Part shown: one piece after another, positions 11,889 to 22,009 of the stretch | How the letters are laid out: each line of letters starts with the position of its first letter | How positions within the stretch are numbered: position 1 is the stretch's first letter | Assembly: GCA_030760725.1 (NCBI GenBank) | Contig: JASWHV010000003.1 | Location: forward strand, 60,965,264-61,029,263 | Source: Neostapfia colusana | Taxonomy: Eukaryota > Streptophyta > Magnoliopsida > Poales > Poaceae | Length of the DNA stretch: 64,000 bases | Direction of reading: 5' to 3' | Made by a program: the position numbers and the translations under genes | The notes under the pieces: generated by a model | Databases searched by the model: none | What the model saw: the letters and a program-made list of their open reading frames with translations, nothing else | Told to the model about the DNA's origin: nothing

Positions 11889-12318
11889 TGCCCCCTCCGC
11901 AGGGGCAAGATCCGAAAGCCCCGCGTGCCCTGCGGGACCGGACCTCCCTCTCCTCACAGGAGGGCTTCGGGCCCGCCACATGGCCGACAGAGCTTGACCT
12001 CCCTTCTCCGCAGGGAGAGCTCCGAAGGCTCCACGTGTCCAGCGGGGCCGGACCTCCCTCTCCTTAGAGGAGAGCTCTGGGCCCGCCACGTGGCCAGCAG
12101 AGCCGGACCTCCCCCCTCTGCGGGGAGAGCTCCGAAGGCTCCACGTGTCCAGCGGGGCCGGACCTCCCTCTCCTCAAAGGAGAGCTCTGGGCCAGCCACG
12201 TGGCCAGCAGAGCCGGACCTCCCCCTTCCGCGGGGAGAGCTCCGAAGGCCCCACGTGTCCCGCGGGGCCGGACCTCCCTTTCCTCAGAGGAGAGCTCCGA
12301 GCCCGCCACGTGGCCGCA
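11889..12318 (+). repeat. G-box minisatellite in the E1 5' LTR
   Basis: Eight half-units of about 55-56 bp alternate between two forms (CCACGTGTCC and CCACGTGGCC), making four full units of 110-111 bp. Each half-unit has the frame GAGCTCCG, a CACGTG-type core and CCGGACCTCCC. The outermost cores have decayed (GCGTGCCC, CCACATGG). Confidence 0.9.
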
Positions 12319-12712
12319 GAACAGCGCTACCTGCCCCCGCGCGGTAGGCAGAAAGAGTAAACACACGCCATACCTTGTCCGTACAAGGTATTCAAGACCC
12401 GCGCCTTCCCAAGACGCGGAGCACGCCACTGTCAGGTGCCGTTGTGCCCAGTCGCATCGCAGTGAAGACTGGCACGCCACGTCAGAAGTTGTACACCAAT
12501 AAACACAGCGACCATACATCCCCTGCCGCCCCTGCCGTCATCAACCACTATGCCTAGCTTGCGGCGTGGGCAGGGCGGCAAGACGAAGACTCAGAAGCCC
12601 TCACCAGAGACAGCTACCGGCGTAACTGCAGGATACGGTAGATGGCAGGCAATCTCCCCGGGACCACCTGTCGGGTCCCGGGCCCACCTTGTAAGCCGCC
12701 CGAGCCTTGGAC

Positions 12713-12720
12713 TATAAAAG
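12713..12720 (+). promoter_or_regulatory. TATA box of the E1 5' LTR
   Basis: GGACTATAAAAGGCTCGGG, with the same sequence in the 3' LTR (26531-26538) and the shared E2/E3 LTR (41051-41058). A close variant lies at 33200-33207, and the reverse complement occurs in E4 near 57961-57969. Conservation across copies supports it as the Pol II promoter of this family. Confidence 0.75.
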
Positions 12721-12996
12721 GCTCGGGTAGGCAACGTTACAAGGGGTTCGAACTCGGCTCGGTTCGCCTCTTAGCTCAGCTCATCCTCAAGCAATACAAC
12801 GAGCACCTCTGTTCACCGTGGACGTGGGGTTTTCCGCTCCGGCGGCCTGAACCACGTAAAAAACCCCTGTGTTCATCTGTTTCCTTCGTCCTGTACAGCG
12901 ATTCTCACGCGGGGGGACTAGCCCCTCCAAAAAAGAACCTCTGCGGGCTGCCCAGTGCAGGCCCGGGGGAAGTGTCGACAGCTACACTTCGACATT

Positions 12997-13014
12997 TGGC
13001 ACGCCAGATAGGGG
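12997..13014 (+). promoter_or_regulatory. Primer-binding site of E1
   Basis: Directly after the LTR comes TTTGGCACGCCAGATAGGGG; the other copies read TGGCGCACCAGGTAGG and TGGCGCGCCAGGAAGG. The TGG start two bases after the LTR and the conservation fit a tRNA primer-binding site. I do not assign the tRNA with confidence. Confidence 0.6.
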
Positions 13015-13038
13015 GCTTTACCCTCTCGCGTCCAGTCT

Positions 13039-14963
13039 TTGCTCACGAAGATGACCAAGCTTCCGTCCACGGCAAGCTCTCCTCGCCCTCGTTCCCGGCG
13101 AACGGTGACCAGCGAGGCTTACGTCTCGACGCACTCAGGGAGGAGTGTGTCTGGACAGACTGGAAGCCAGCAGCCGACTCCGGTAGCGCAGACTCCAGCA
13201 AGTCCAAGATCTGCTGCAGCGTTGAGTGTCTCCCATGGGAGCGCACTAGCTGCAGCACGAGCGCTTCTACGCAATCCACCTGCTGGGGACGCGCCTCAGG
13301 CAGCGACCCAGCAGTGGATTCACGGCGTAGACCGTCTCGTCGTCACCGCCGCCAACCCTCAACTGCGGCGGGGACGATGCCCTAGTCAACCAGATGTGTC
13401 GCTGTCTCGCACACCAATGGTTGACGGGCAGACGGCAGACTCCCGCTCCACCAGGCTCCCATCGGCAGACCTGAGGTCGGAGCTGGAACGACGTCACCTG
13501 GGCGAAGATGCCCGCATGGCCATAGAGCCACGACGAGAAAGACGTCGCAACCAAGAGGTCGGCGACAGCATGTCGACCGCCTCGACCCAGCCTGGGCCGC
13601 AGACGTTCGCTACGCGATCTCTGCCCCAGGCATACGCCGCGCAGCATATGCCTCAGCCATATGTCCTGCAAATGGCGCCCCCGGTTTATGGCGCACCTTT
13701 GCCCATGCCGGGGTACACGGTGCCAACAGCGGACCAAGCGCTCGCGGCACCGACACCTGCAGCAACAGGAGCAGGGTGTGCAGCTTTGGCGCCGCACCTT
13801 CGCTTCGCGAAGTGACCGCGCAAGTTCTGGCCACACCTACCAGAGAAGTACGATGGCAGCGTCAACCCGGTGGAGTTCCTCCAGATCTACTCCACCGCCA
13901 TCCTTGCTGCAGGAGGGGATGAGGCCGTCATGGCCAACTACTTCCCCGTCACCTTGACCGGCCCAGCACGGTCTTGGCTCATGAATCTCCCCCAGGGTTC
14001 CATAACTTCCTGGGGAGAGCTCTGCCGGCAGTTTACTGCGAACTTCGGCAGCTCCTACACCTGGCCTGGCACGGAGCTCGACCTCCACGCCATCCAACAA
14101 CAACCTGGAGAGTCGCTGCGCTCCTTCATCCAGCGGTTCTCCCAGGTACGGAACACCATCTCCCATATCCAAAATGCTTCTGTGGTGGTGGCGTTCCGAC
14201 AGGGTGTAAGGGACAAGAAGATGCTCGAGAAGCTCGCAACCAGAGAAGTGTGCGACGTCTCGGAGCTCTTCAGTCTGGCGGACAAGTGCATCAGGGCAGC
14301 AGAAGGGTGCAACTGGAACTCACAGCCAGCCTCCGAAGCCGGAGGACAGCCCGGATCTGGCACTGCTTCCCATGGAAGCAGCAAGAAGATCAAGAATAAG
14401 GGCGGTGCAAGATGATGCCACCGACCGCAGCTCCCGTTGCTGCAGCAGCAGCACCCAGTGGAGCTCGGGGGCTACGCCCCGACAAGAAGCCGCGACAGTC
14501 ACCAGCCCTAGACGGTGACCACGGTGAGTCATGCCCCGTGCACAACACCAGCAGCCACACTGCTGCTGAGTGCCGGAAAATCCAGAAGCTCGCGGAGCTC
14601 TTCCGCAAGGGGAAGCAACCGCGTGCAGACGCCCCTCCCTTCCATCAGAGGGAGGGCAAGCAGAAGGTCGATGCCCAGGACAACGCCGACCAGCAGATGG
14701 AGTTCCAGGAGCCCCAGCGCGCCGTAAAGGCGGTGCACGACCACGAGGGCTCCAGCTCCAGCGACGATGAGCGCCGGAAGGCGCTCTACATCATCTATGG
14801 CGGGTCCTCTGACCGTTCGTCTTGGAGTGCAGTCAAGACTATGCGCCCAGCAGTGGCGTCGGTGGCTTCTGTCCCAAGCGCAGCACCGCACCTCAAGTGG
14901 ATGGGGACCCCCATCAGCTTCGTCACCACCGACTACCCCAAGAACATGGCTAGGGCCGGGTAG
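13039..14963 (+). pseudogene. gag: E1 gag (capsid-like) pseudogene with C-terminal zinc-knuckle-like region
   Basis: Structural protein of the retroelement. An N-terminal proline/serine-rich region starts at 13039 (MTKLPS at 13051). A retrotransposon-gag domain covers about 13846-14310 (EKYDGSVNP, FPVTLTGPARSWL, FRQGVRD). The C-terminal part has the CPVHNTSSHTAAEC motif at about 14536. An in-frame TGA at 13813-13815 replaces a tryptophan codon kept in E2. A one-base shift near 14405 moves the C-terminal part to another frame, and a TAG at 14961-14963 separates it from protease. Confidence 0.88.
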
Positions 14964-15591
14964 CTACCGCTCTTGGTAGCTCCCACCATCGCCAACGTGA
15001 AGATGTACCACGTTCTGGTAGATGGCGGGGCCGGCCTCAACCTCATCAGCCGCACAACTTTCCAGAAGCTGCAAATCCCGATGGCCAAGCTCACCCCCTC
15101 GAGCCCGTTCTCAGGGGTAGGGCCTGGACAAGTCGTCCCCTACGGAAACATCAGTCTCCCGGTGACCTTCGAGGCACCAGACAGCTACCGGACAGAATAC
15201 ATTCTGTTCGATTCTGTTCGATGTGGCGGAGATCGACCTCCCCTTCAACGCCATCATCGGCAGGCCATCCCTGTACCGATTCATGGCGGTAGCCCACTAC
15301 GGCTACCTCATCTTGGAGATGCCTACACCAACAGGCGTCCTCAAGATCCGTGGAGACCGCACTGCTGCAGTGTCAGCCTTGGAGAAGCTCCAAGCACTTG
15401 CAGCAGCCCGAGCACCAGCCCCTGGCGGTGCAGAACCGGGCCAGCTCCACCCGAGTGCACGCCACCATACCTCGACCTCAGCACCCCGCGTGCAACCCCT
15501 CGACGAGGGCGACATCCCCCTGAAGGTCGTCCAAGTCGGCGCTGATGCTGCCGAGACCACCCGGATAGCCGGGGGCCTAAACAGCAATTAG
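14964..15591 (+). pseudogene. E1 aspartic protease pseudogene
   Basis: Retropepsin-like domain with the active-site motif VDGGAGLNLI near 15019 and the flap/IIGRP region near 15253. A direct 10-bp duplication (ATTCTGTTCG at 15201-15210 and 15211-15220), absent from the E2 and E3 copies, shifts the frame in the middle of the domain. The downstream frame runs to a TAG at 15589-15591 and then continues, in the same frame, into RT. Confidence 0.85.
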
Positions 15592-16477
15592 GAAGGCGCG
15601 CTCATCACCTCCCTCCGGCACAACGTCGACGTGTTTGCATGGCAACCGTCGCAGATGCCAGAGATCCCTAGGGAGGTGATCGAGCACCATCTGAAGATCT
15701 TCCCCAATGCCCGGCCAATCCAACAGAAGCCCCGCAAGCAGTCCATCGAGCGGCAGAACTTCATCTGTGAAGAAATCAAGAAGATGCTGGACGTTGGCTT
15801 CATACGGGAAGTCCACCACCCCTGGTGGTTGGCAAACCCCGTCGTCGTCCCGAAGGCCGACGGGAAGCTCTAGATGTGCATCGACGACACCAGTCTCACT
15901 AAGGCATGTCCCAAAGATCCATTCCCTCTCCCTAGAATAGATCAAATAGTAGACTCTACATCAGGCTGTGATTTGTTGTGCTTCCTAGACGCCTACTCAG
16001 GCTTTCACCAAATCCCTATGTCTAGAGAAGATGAAGAACACACTTCTTTTATCACAGTAGACGACCTCTATTGTTATGTCTCTATGTCTTATGGCCTAAA
16101 GAATGCTCTTCCCACCTTTGTGCATGCTATGAACAAAACCTTTGGAGAGCTAATAAGAGACTTAGTTGAGGTGTATGTCAGTGACATCATTGTCAAAGTC
16201 AGGCAGAGCTCATCCTTGTTAGACAACCTAGCTCTAGTCTTTGATAAACTGCGCTCCACGCGCACTAAGCTGAACCCAGATAAATGTGTGTTCGGCGTAT
16301 CCTCTAGGAAGCTCTTAGGGTTCCTGGTCTCACACCGAGGGATCGAAGCCAACCCAAAGAAGATTAAGGCCATCGAGTTGATGCGGCCCCCGGCCCGCAT
16401 CAAAGATGTCCAGAAGCTCACGGGATGCTTAGCCGTGCTGAGTCGGTTCATACTGAGGCTAGCAGAGCGGGCACTTC

Positions 16478-17830
16478 TGAAAGTGCATCTAGGGTATCCC
16501 TTGTGGGTTTTGGAGAATTGATGACAAGCATATGAGATCCTAATGAAATGATTGCAGGACAAACAAAGTGAACTAGCTCCGTGCACACAAAAAGGTGAAA
16601 AATAGAGTGGTGCCCGAAAAGGAAGACTTTAGTGGAATTTAGAAGAGCAAAGTAGATTTAAATGTATAGGGTGTGTGTGAGAGACACATCCCAAGAGCTC
16701 ATGACTTTGCATAAGGGAAAAGGGTTTAAAAATCAACTAAAATCCACTGGACACCGGACTAGTCCGTTCATGGACCGGACTAGTCCGGTCAGCTTACTGG
16801 AATGCAACCGGACAAGTCCGGTTTTAGACCGGACTAGTCCGCTCATGTTTCTGTTGTCCTCTTTAGAGGACTGCGGACTAGTCCGTCCATGCGACAGGAC
16901 TAGTCCGCTAAACTTTCTGGAACCCCACTTCACATAGCACCGGACAAGTCCGGTTTTAGACCGGACTAGTCCGCTTAGCCCACTGGAAGTAGACCGGACA
17001 AGTCCGATCATATACCGGACTAGTCCGGTATTAGGTTTTACAACGATAACTTTTTGGAAACCATATAAATTGGTAATCCACGGCCTTCCAACAGAGAGAC
17101 ACGACTCATACTGCTAGAAACTCAAACCCTAGCGCCACCACCTGTCCCAAGAGCCCAAAAACACATCTCCCCACACATCTAAGGTGCGAAAAAGGTGAAA
17201 ATCAATTAAACACTTGGATTTGAGATTGGGAGATTGTCGTTCCTTCGTTGTGAGCTCTTGGGTTTGATCTCTCTACACTCATATTCTGCATTGTAATCTT
17301 TTTGAGTGTATTTGATCGCTTTTTCATTGTAATTCTCGTGGGAGTCCTCAACGTGTGAGGTTGCCCCACAAACTCGGTGATTACTCGTGGTAGTGGAGTC
17401 AAGTCGGCCTTGTGTGGTGACTTCAAGAGGGAAAGGGTTAGAGACCCGGCTCTGTGTGAGCTTCCTCAACAAGGACGTAGATCTCTTGGTGAGATTGAAC
17501 CTCGGTAAAATTTGAGTCTCGCTTGCCTCCTTATTTTTGTTGATTAGAACATCTAGTTGCTAAAGTTCATAATTTGAGTCGCTAAGTTTCATTCACGGGC
17601 ATAATCACACCTCACATTGTAAAATCAAAATAGAATAACTGTTGTTCTTATTTCCGCTGCTAAACAAGTTAATTCTCCTGCACAACACTTATACAATCTA
17701 CACACTTCACGCACACCGGACTAGTCCGCTCACACAACCGGACTAGTCCGGTCAAGCAAGTTTTTGACAATTACTTTAAGTGTGGAGGAAATTCTGTAAG
17801 GCCTATTCACCCCCCTCTAGGCCACATTCA
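16478..17830. mobile_element. Solo copia-type LTR (SIRE/Maximus-like) inside E1
   Basis: 1353 bp with TG...CA ends (TGAAAGTGCATCTAGGG to AGGCCACATTCA), flanked by the 5-bp duplication ACTTC (16473-16477 and 17831-17835). Start and end sequences (GTGCATCTAG, CACCCCCCTCTAGG) are typical of SIRE/Maximus-group LTRs in grasses, and no interior or second LTR remains. It is younger than E1 and formed by LTR-LTR recombination after insertion. Family naming is from memory of the group, not from a search. Confidence 0.85.
16752..17030. repeat. Cluster of CGGACTAGTCCG palindromes in the solo LTR
   Basis: Ten copies of the palindrome CGGACTAGTCCG or its variant CGGACAAGTCCG lie within 280 bp, irregularly spaced. 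Two more occur at 17714-17752 near the LTR's other end. Several are extended to ACCGGACTAGTCCGGT. Clusters of CCGGAC palindromes are familiar from related panicoid copia LTRs. Confidence 0.9.
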
Positions 17831-18079
17831 ACTTCCCTTCTTCAAGCTCCTGCGCAAATCCAGTCCATTTTCTTGGACCGACGAAGCAGAAGAAGCATTC
17901 CAGGAGTTGAAGCAGCTCCTGACGACCCTAACCATCATGGTAGCCTCCGAGCCCGGAGAGCACTTGCTGCTCTACATCGCGGCGACAATAGAGGTGGTGA
18001 GCATGGTCCTCGTCGCAGAGCGGCCGGACCCCTCATCGCCGCAACCTGCTCCGGTAGCAGAAGCCAAGCACCAGGAGAC

Positions 18080-18260
18080 CGCAGAGGCTCAAGACGACCT
18101 CCCGGAGCTCGAAGGTGACCTCCTGGAGGCACAGCGGGACCTCCCGGAGGTCCAAAGGGACCTCCCAGGAGAGCAAGAAGACCTCCCGAAGGGTCCAAGA
18201 CGACCACCCAGAAGTCCAACGGGACCTCCCGGAGGTCCAAGACGGCCTAGAAGCCCCCGG
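18080..18260 (+). repeat. Repetitive linker between RT and the first RNase H region of E1
   Basis: Reiterated blocks of about 27-30 bp around GACCTCCCGGAGGTCCAAAG encode a DLPEVQRDLPGEQEDLPK-like linker. The repeat appears in the frame that follows RT; the RNase H frame starts just beyond, so a shift falls in or near this tract. E3 keeps only a short version (about 45215-45265). Confidence 0.6.
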
Positions 18261-19452
18261 GTCCCAGCTCCTGGAGGCTCCCCCGGACCCGTCTACCTCC
18301 TGTCGGCCTGAGCCAATGGAGAAAGTCCTCTCAGGCCCAGGGGGGAGGGTCCGGACCATCCAGAGGCCTGTCTACTACATCAGCGAAGTCCTCCATGACG
18401 CCAAGACAAGGTACATAGAGGTCCACAAGCTGCTGTATGCAGTACTCGTGGCGTCCAGGAAACTCCGCCACTACTTCCAGGCCCACCGGATCTCGGTGGT
18501 CACCTCCTACCCGCTGAAGGTCATTCTTCATAGCCCCAACACGACCGGCAACGTCGCTAAGTGGGCAGCGGAGTTGGCGGAGTTCGAGCTGTACTTCCTA
18601 TCTCGACACACGGTCAAGAGCCAAGCACTGGCTGAATTCGTGGCCGAGTGGACGCCATCGCCAACCAACCCAGGGGGCCACGAAGACGGTAAACCAAAGC
18701 CCCGAGCTTCGGTCTTCACCGGGCCTCACTGGATGCTCTTCTTCGACGGCTCCTCGCGAAAGCAGGGGGCCGGTGCCGGCGTACTGCTTCTCATGCCATC
18801 GGGGGAGCAGTTTGGGTACATGGTGCGTCTCAATTGCAAGGCAACCAACAACATGGCAGAGTATGAAGTTCTCATCTTTGGCCTAAAGACAACACTGTCT
18901 CTTAGTGCTCGCCAGTTGTTGGCAGAGGGTGACTCCCAGCTAGTCATCAAGCAAGTCAAGGGTGAATGCTCCTGCAATGACCCGCAACTAGCTGCATATC
19001 TGCTCCATGTGCAGATGCTGAAGAAAGACTTCCTTGCCTTGGACCTGCGCCATGTACCGCACGCCAACAATGCTGCGGCCGACGACCTCTCAACGAAGGC
19101 CTCCACCGGAGCCCCGGTACCCGAAGAAGTCTTCGAGAGGACGTTGCTCCGACCCACAGCCCGGCCTGCCGAGCCCGGTGAAGGGGGCGGGACCAGCACC
19201 TCGAAGTTGGTGGTCCCGGCGGCCCTGCAACCATGGATGCCGCCAAGGATCTTAAGCGTCACTAGGGACTCCGTGCTACCCAGCGCTCAAGATCTAGAAG
19301 CTCAAGTCAGACCCGATGCATGGATCACGGATATCCGGGACTACTTGAAAGACAATATCCTCCCTGATGAACGTGTATCCGTTGAACGGGTCGTGCGCAT
19401 GGCTAAGAGATACGCGCTGGTAGAAGGGGATCCTCTATCGGCGTGGCGCTAA
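18250..19452 (+). pseudogene. E1 double RNase H region (degenerate plus active-type)
   Basis: One open frame encodes first a degenerate RNase H-like segment (YYISEVLHDAKTRY to FVAEWTPSP) and then a second RNase H with the FFDGSSRKQGAGAGV motif near 18740 and HVPHANNAAADDLS near 19050. Two RNase H domains in series are characteristic of the Tat lineage. The frame runs off into a stop at 19450-19452 because of a small shift before the integrase. Confidence 0.87.
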
Positions 19453-19462
19453 CCACGTCCTA

Positions 19463-20557
19463 TTGCGGTGCATAACCCAGGGGGAAGGTTGCGACTTGCT
19501 CGCTGAGATCCATGGAGGCGAATGTGGGAGTCACTCTTCCTCACACACGCTCGTCGGTAAAGCCTTCCGGCATGGCTTCTACTGGCCGACAGCACTCCGG
19601 GATGCCGTCAAGCTGGTCAAGAGCTGCAAGGCATGCCAGTTTCATGCCAAGCAGATCCACACACCGGCTCAGGCGGTACAGATGATCCCGCCCTCGTGGC
19701 CATTCGCGGTATGGGGGTTGGACATCCTGGGGCCATTCCCCAAAACCGTCGGGGGATTCTGATACCTCTAAGTCGCCATCGACAAGTTCAACAAGTGGCC
19801 GGAAGCTACACCCGTCATCACCATCAACAAGAAATCCGCAGTCAAGGTCATCAAGTTGGTCGTCTGCAGGTTCGGGGTCCCGAATAGAATCATCACCGAC
19901 AACGGGACCTAGTTCACTAGTGCAGCATTCCAAGACTACTGCGAAGACCTCGGCATCCAGGTGTGCTATGCCTCCGTTGCTCACCCAAAGAGCAATGGGC
20001 AAGTCGAGAGGGCCAACGCCGAGATTCTTTGGGGTCTCAAGACTCACACCTATGCTGGCTTGAAGAAACATGGTGCCAAGTGGGTGGACGAGCTTCCGAG
20101 CACACTGTGGGCTAACCGGACATCCCAAAGTCGGGCCACCGGGGAGACACCCTTCTTCATGGTGTACGGGGCCAAAGCTATGCTTCCCCCAGAGATCACC
20201 ATGGGGTCTCTCCGTGTCCGAGCTTACGACGAAGCCACGCAGGACAACCTCCGGCGTGAAGACACCTACCTCGTCGACGAGGCTCGATTACACGCAACGC
20301 TCCGCAACGCACGGTACCGACAGGCGCTCTGGCGCTACCACCAAAGGACCGTGCGTGTTCGGGAGCTCCAAGAAGGCGACCTGGTGCTGCGGCGCATACT
20401 TTCTCGCGAAGGGACCGATAAACTCTCCCCCAGCTAGGAAGGTTCCTTCCGAGTCACAAAAGTTTGCCGACCCGGGTGCGTACGCCTTTCCACCGAGGAT
20501 GGGGATCCGCTCCCGAACCATTGGAACATAGAACACCTCCGTAAGTTCTATCCCTAG
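19463..20557 (+). pseudogene. E1 integrase pseudogene
   Basis: It contains the zinc-binding HHCC region (CKAC at about 19624), the catalytic core with GLDILG, TDNGT and NGQVERAN (all three acidic residues retained), and the C-terminal GDLVLRR and FRVTKV segments ending at TAG 20555-20557. In-frame stops interrupt it at about 19760, 19769, 19910 and 20435. Two of these correspond to CAG to TAG and TGG to TAG changes relative to E3. Confidence 0.87.
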
Positions 20558-22009
20558 AGCAGTAGTAGGACAATTTTTTTTCTTTCTGTAATAAATTCCA
20601 TAGAGTCCAGGAACAGCGCTCGGAGCAGCTAAGTCCCAGGGGACGGTCCAGGACTACGTTTCAGCTTGGCCTGGTTCTGACCCTAAGCGCGTAGAGTCTT
20701 GCTTCCCTTCTTAATGGGGCGCGTCGTTGTCTCCATGTTTAGCCTGCCTTCCTCCTATGGATATTTATATGGAAAGAAGCATGTCCTGCCACGCTCTTAC
20801 CCTTGTGCTCATTTAAATTACGCATTAATTTTTATGATCACTTTCACATCAACCCAGTGTATGCTCATTGTACACTTAGCTCTCTCTTCCCACTCTCATC
20901 CCTAGTCGGCATTTGCTATCCTACAGAAGACGGTCGCACTTGAGGTACCTGCCGATGGCCAGTGGGCCTCTCGGGCCTCCCCTAGTCAGGTGTTGCGATG
21001 TCAGTTGGTCACCTCCAGGAAAAGCCTGCGCTGTGCATGGGGGTCCAGGGTCTGTAGCCTGCTTTGCCTGGTTCCGACCCAAAGCGTGCATGCCCTGCCC
21101 TTCGGAGGTCCATGGGAGTACAACCTGCTTTGCCTGGTTCCGTATCGAAAGCCTGTGCACTCTGCCTCCCCAGCATAACGGTCCAGTACTAGGGGCCGGA
21201 CGGTCGTACCCTGACCTCGGAGGGAGCCGGACCCCCGGCGCCAGGCGCACAGAATTGCCCAAGCCCCGTATACCGGACCAGGACCGTAAGCCAAATAAGA
21301 CTATGAGATAGGGAGGGGAGAGCTCCCAAAGAGAATTACGGTTCCCTTACTTGTGTGCAGGACCTCCTGGCCCTACCTCCCACGCAGGAGTATGGTAGGT
21401 GTCCCCAAACCATTGGCCACATCTACCAGGGGGCCACTACAGGGACCACGCGAAGAGAGACCGGAGCTCCTGACTACTTCAATGCAAGACCGGAGGATCC
21501 AGACCTCGCCCCCTTCGCAGGGGCGGGTTCTGAAGGCCCCACGTGTCCGGCGGGGCCGGGGGCCCTCTCTCCTCAGAGGATAGCTCCGGGCCCGCCACGT
21601 GGCCTGCAGAGCCGGACCTTGCCCCCTCCGCAGGGGCGAGCTCCGAAGGCTCCACGTGTCCCGCGGGGCCGGACCACCCTCTCCTCAGAGGAGCTCCAGG
21701 CCCGCCACGTGGCCAGCAGATCCGGACCTCCCCCGTCCTCACGGGGTGAGCTCTGAAGACCCCTCGGGCCCTTATCACAACAAGGACTCGAGGAAGGTGT
21801 CCGTGCAATACTTCAAGATCGATGAAGACCTCCTGAGGTCCTTGCGGAGCTAAGGACTCGGGCGGGCCAAGCCAAGAAGAAGATAAAAAACATAGACACA
21901 AAAAACAACAAGAGTCTATTCATTCATCAAAGCTCCATGAGCTGGACTATAGACTAAACAAAAACAAAAAAGAAAAGATACAAGGCCTTCCGGCCACGGG
22001 GGCGACTGC
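20558..22009. other. E1 spacer between integrase and antisense ORF
   Basis: Non-coding spacer conserved in E2 and E3. It contains a partly duplicated block around TTTGCCTGGTTCCGACCCAA (about 21063 and 21129) and a short G-box minisatellite of four half-units (about 21505-21745) like that of the LTR. Downstream, transcript-end sequence for the antisense ORF is likely near 21900-22009. No convincing gene. Confidence 0.7.
21505..21745 (+). repeat. Internal G-box minisatellite of E1
   Basis: Four half-units with cores CCACGTGTCC and CCACGTGGCC at about 21540, 21596, 21652 and 21706, matching the LTR array unit. The matching region of E2 (37868-38225) has six; E3 lacks the array at this place; E4 has at least four (61200-61414). 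Confidence 0.85.

Larger units (their letters stand above)
11833..12994 (+). repeat. 5' LTR of E1
   Basis: It begins TGTCGGTACCCTCAATATGG and ends ACACTTCGACA. It contains a short GGTACC hairpin at the start, a G-box minisatellite (11889-12318), a TATA box (TATAAAAG, 12713-12720) and a downstream CTAGCCCCTCC block shared with all Tat copies in this window. Confidence 0.95.
15592..18110 (+). pseudogene. E1 reverse transcriptase pseudogene, interrupted by a solo LTR
   Basis: RT of the Tat type: the fingers region contains REVHHPWWLANPVVV, the palm CFLDAYSGFHQIPM and CYVSMSYGLKNA. The catalytic YVDD box has become YVSD at about 16173. A stop at 15871-15873 precedes MCIDD. Sequence 16478-17835 is the inserted solo LTR plus one target duplication; removing it restores the frame exactly into the connection region that starts FKLLRK. 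Loss of the second catalytic aspartate alone should abolish activity. Confidence 0.88.

Noticed and set aside
11844..12519. Several 80-150-residue repetitive proline/arginine-rich ORFs on both strands of the LTR minisatellite, and similar ones at 25607-26166, 32073-32769, 33298-34067, 37726-38265, 40153-40895 and 58123-58779
   Set aside because: They are products of reading a GC-rich minisatellite in all frames, not genes.
12642..13385. 247-residue ORF spanning the E1 LTR and start of the interior
   Set aside because: It crosses the LTR end and primer site; gag is in a different frame from 13039.
13267..13836. 189-residue minus-strand ORF opposite gag (and its counterpart at 34280-34849)
   Set aside because: It mirrors gag codon bias on the other strand and has no domain; its conservation between E1 and E2 follows from gag itself.
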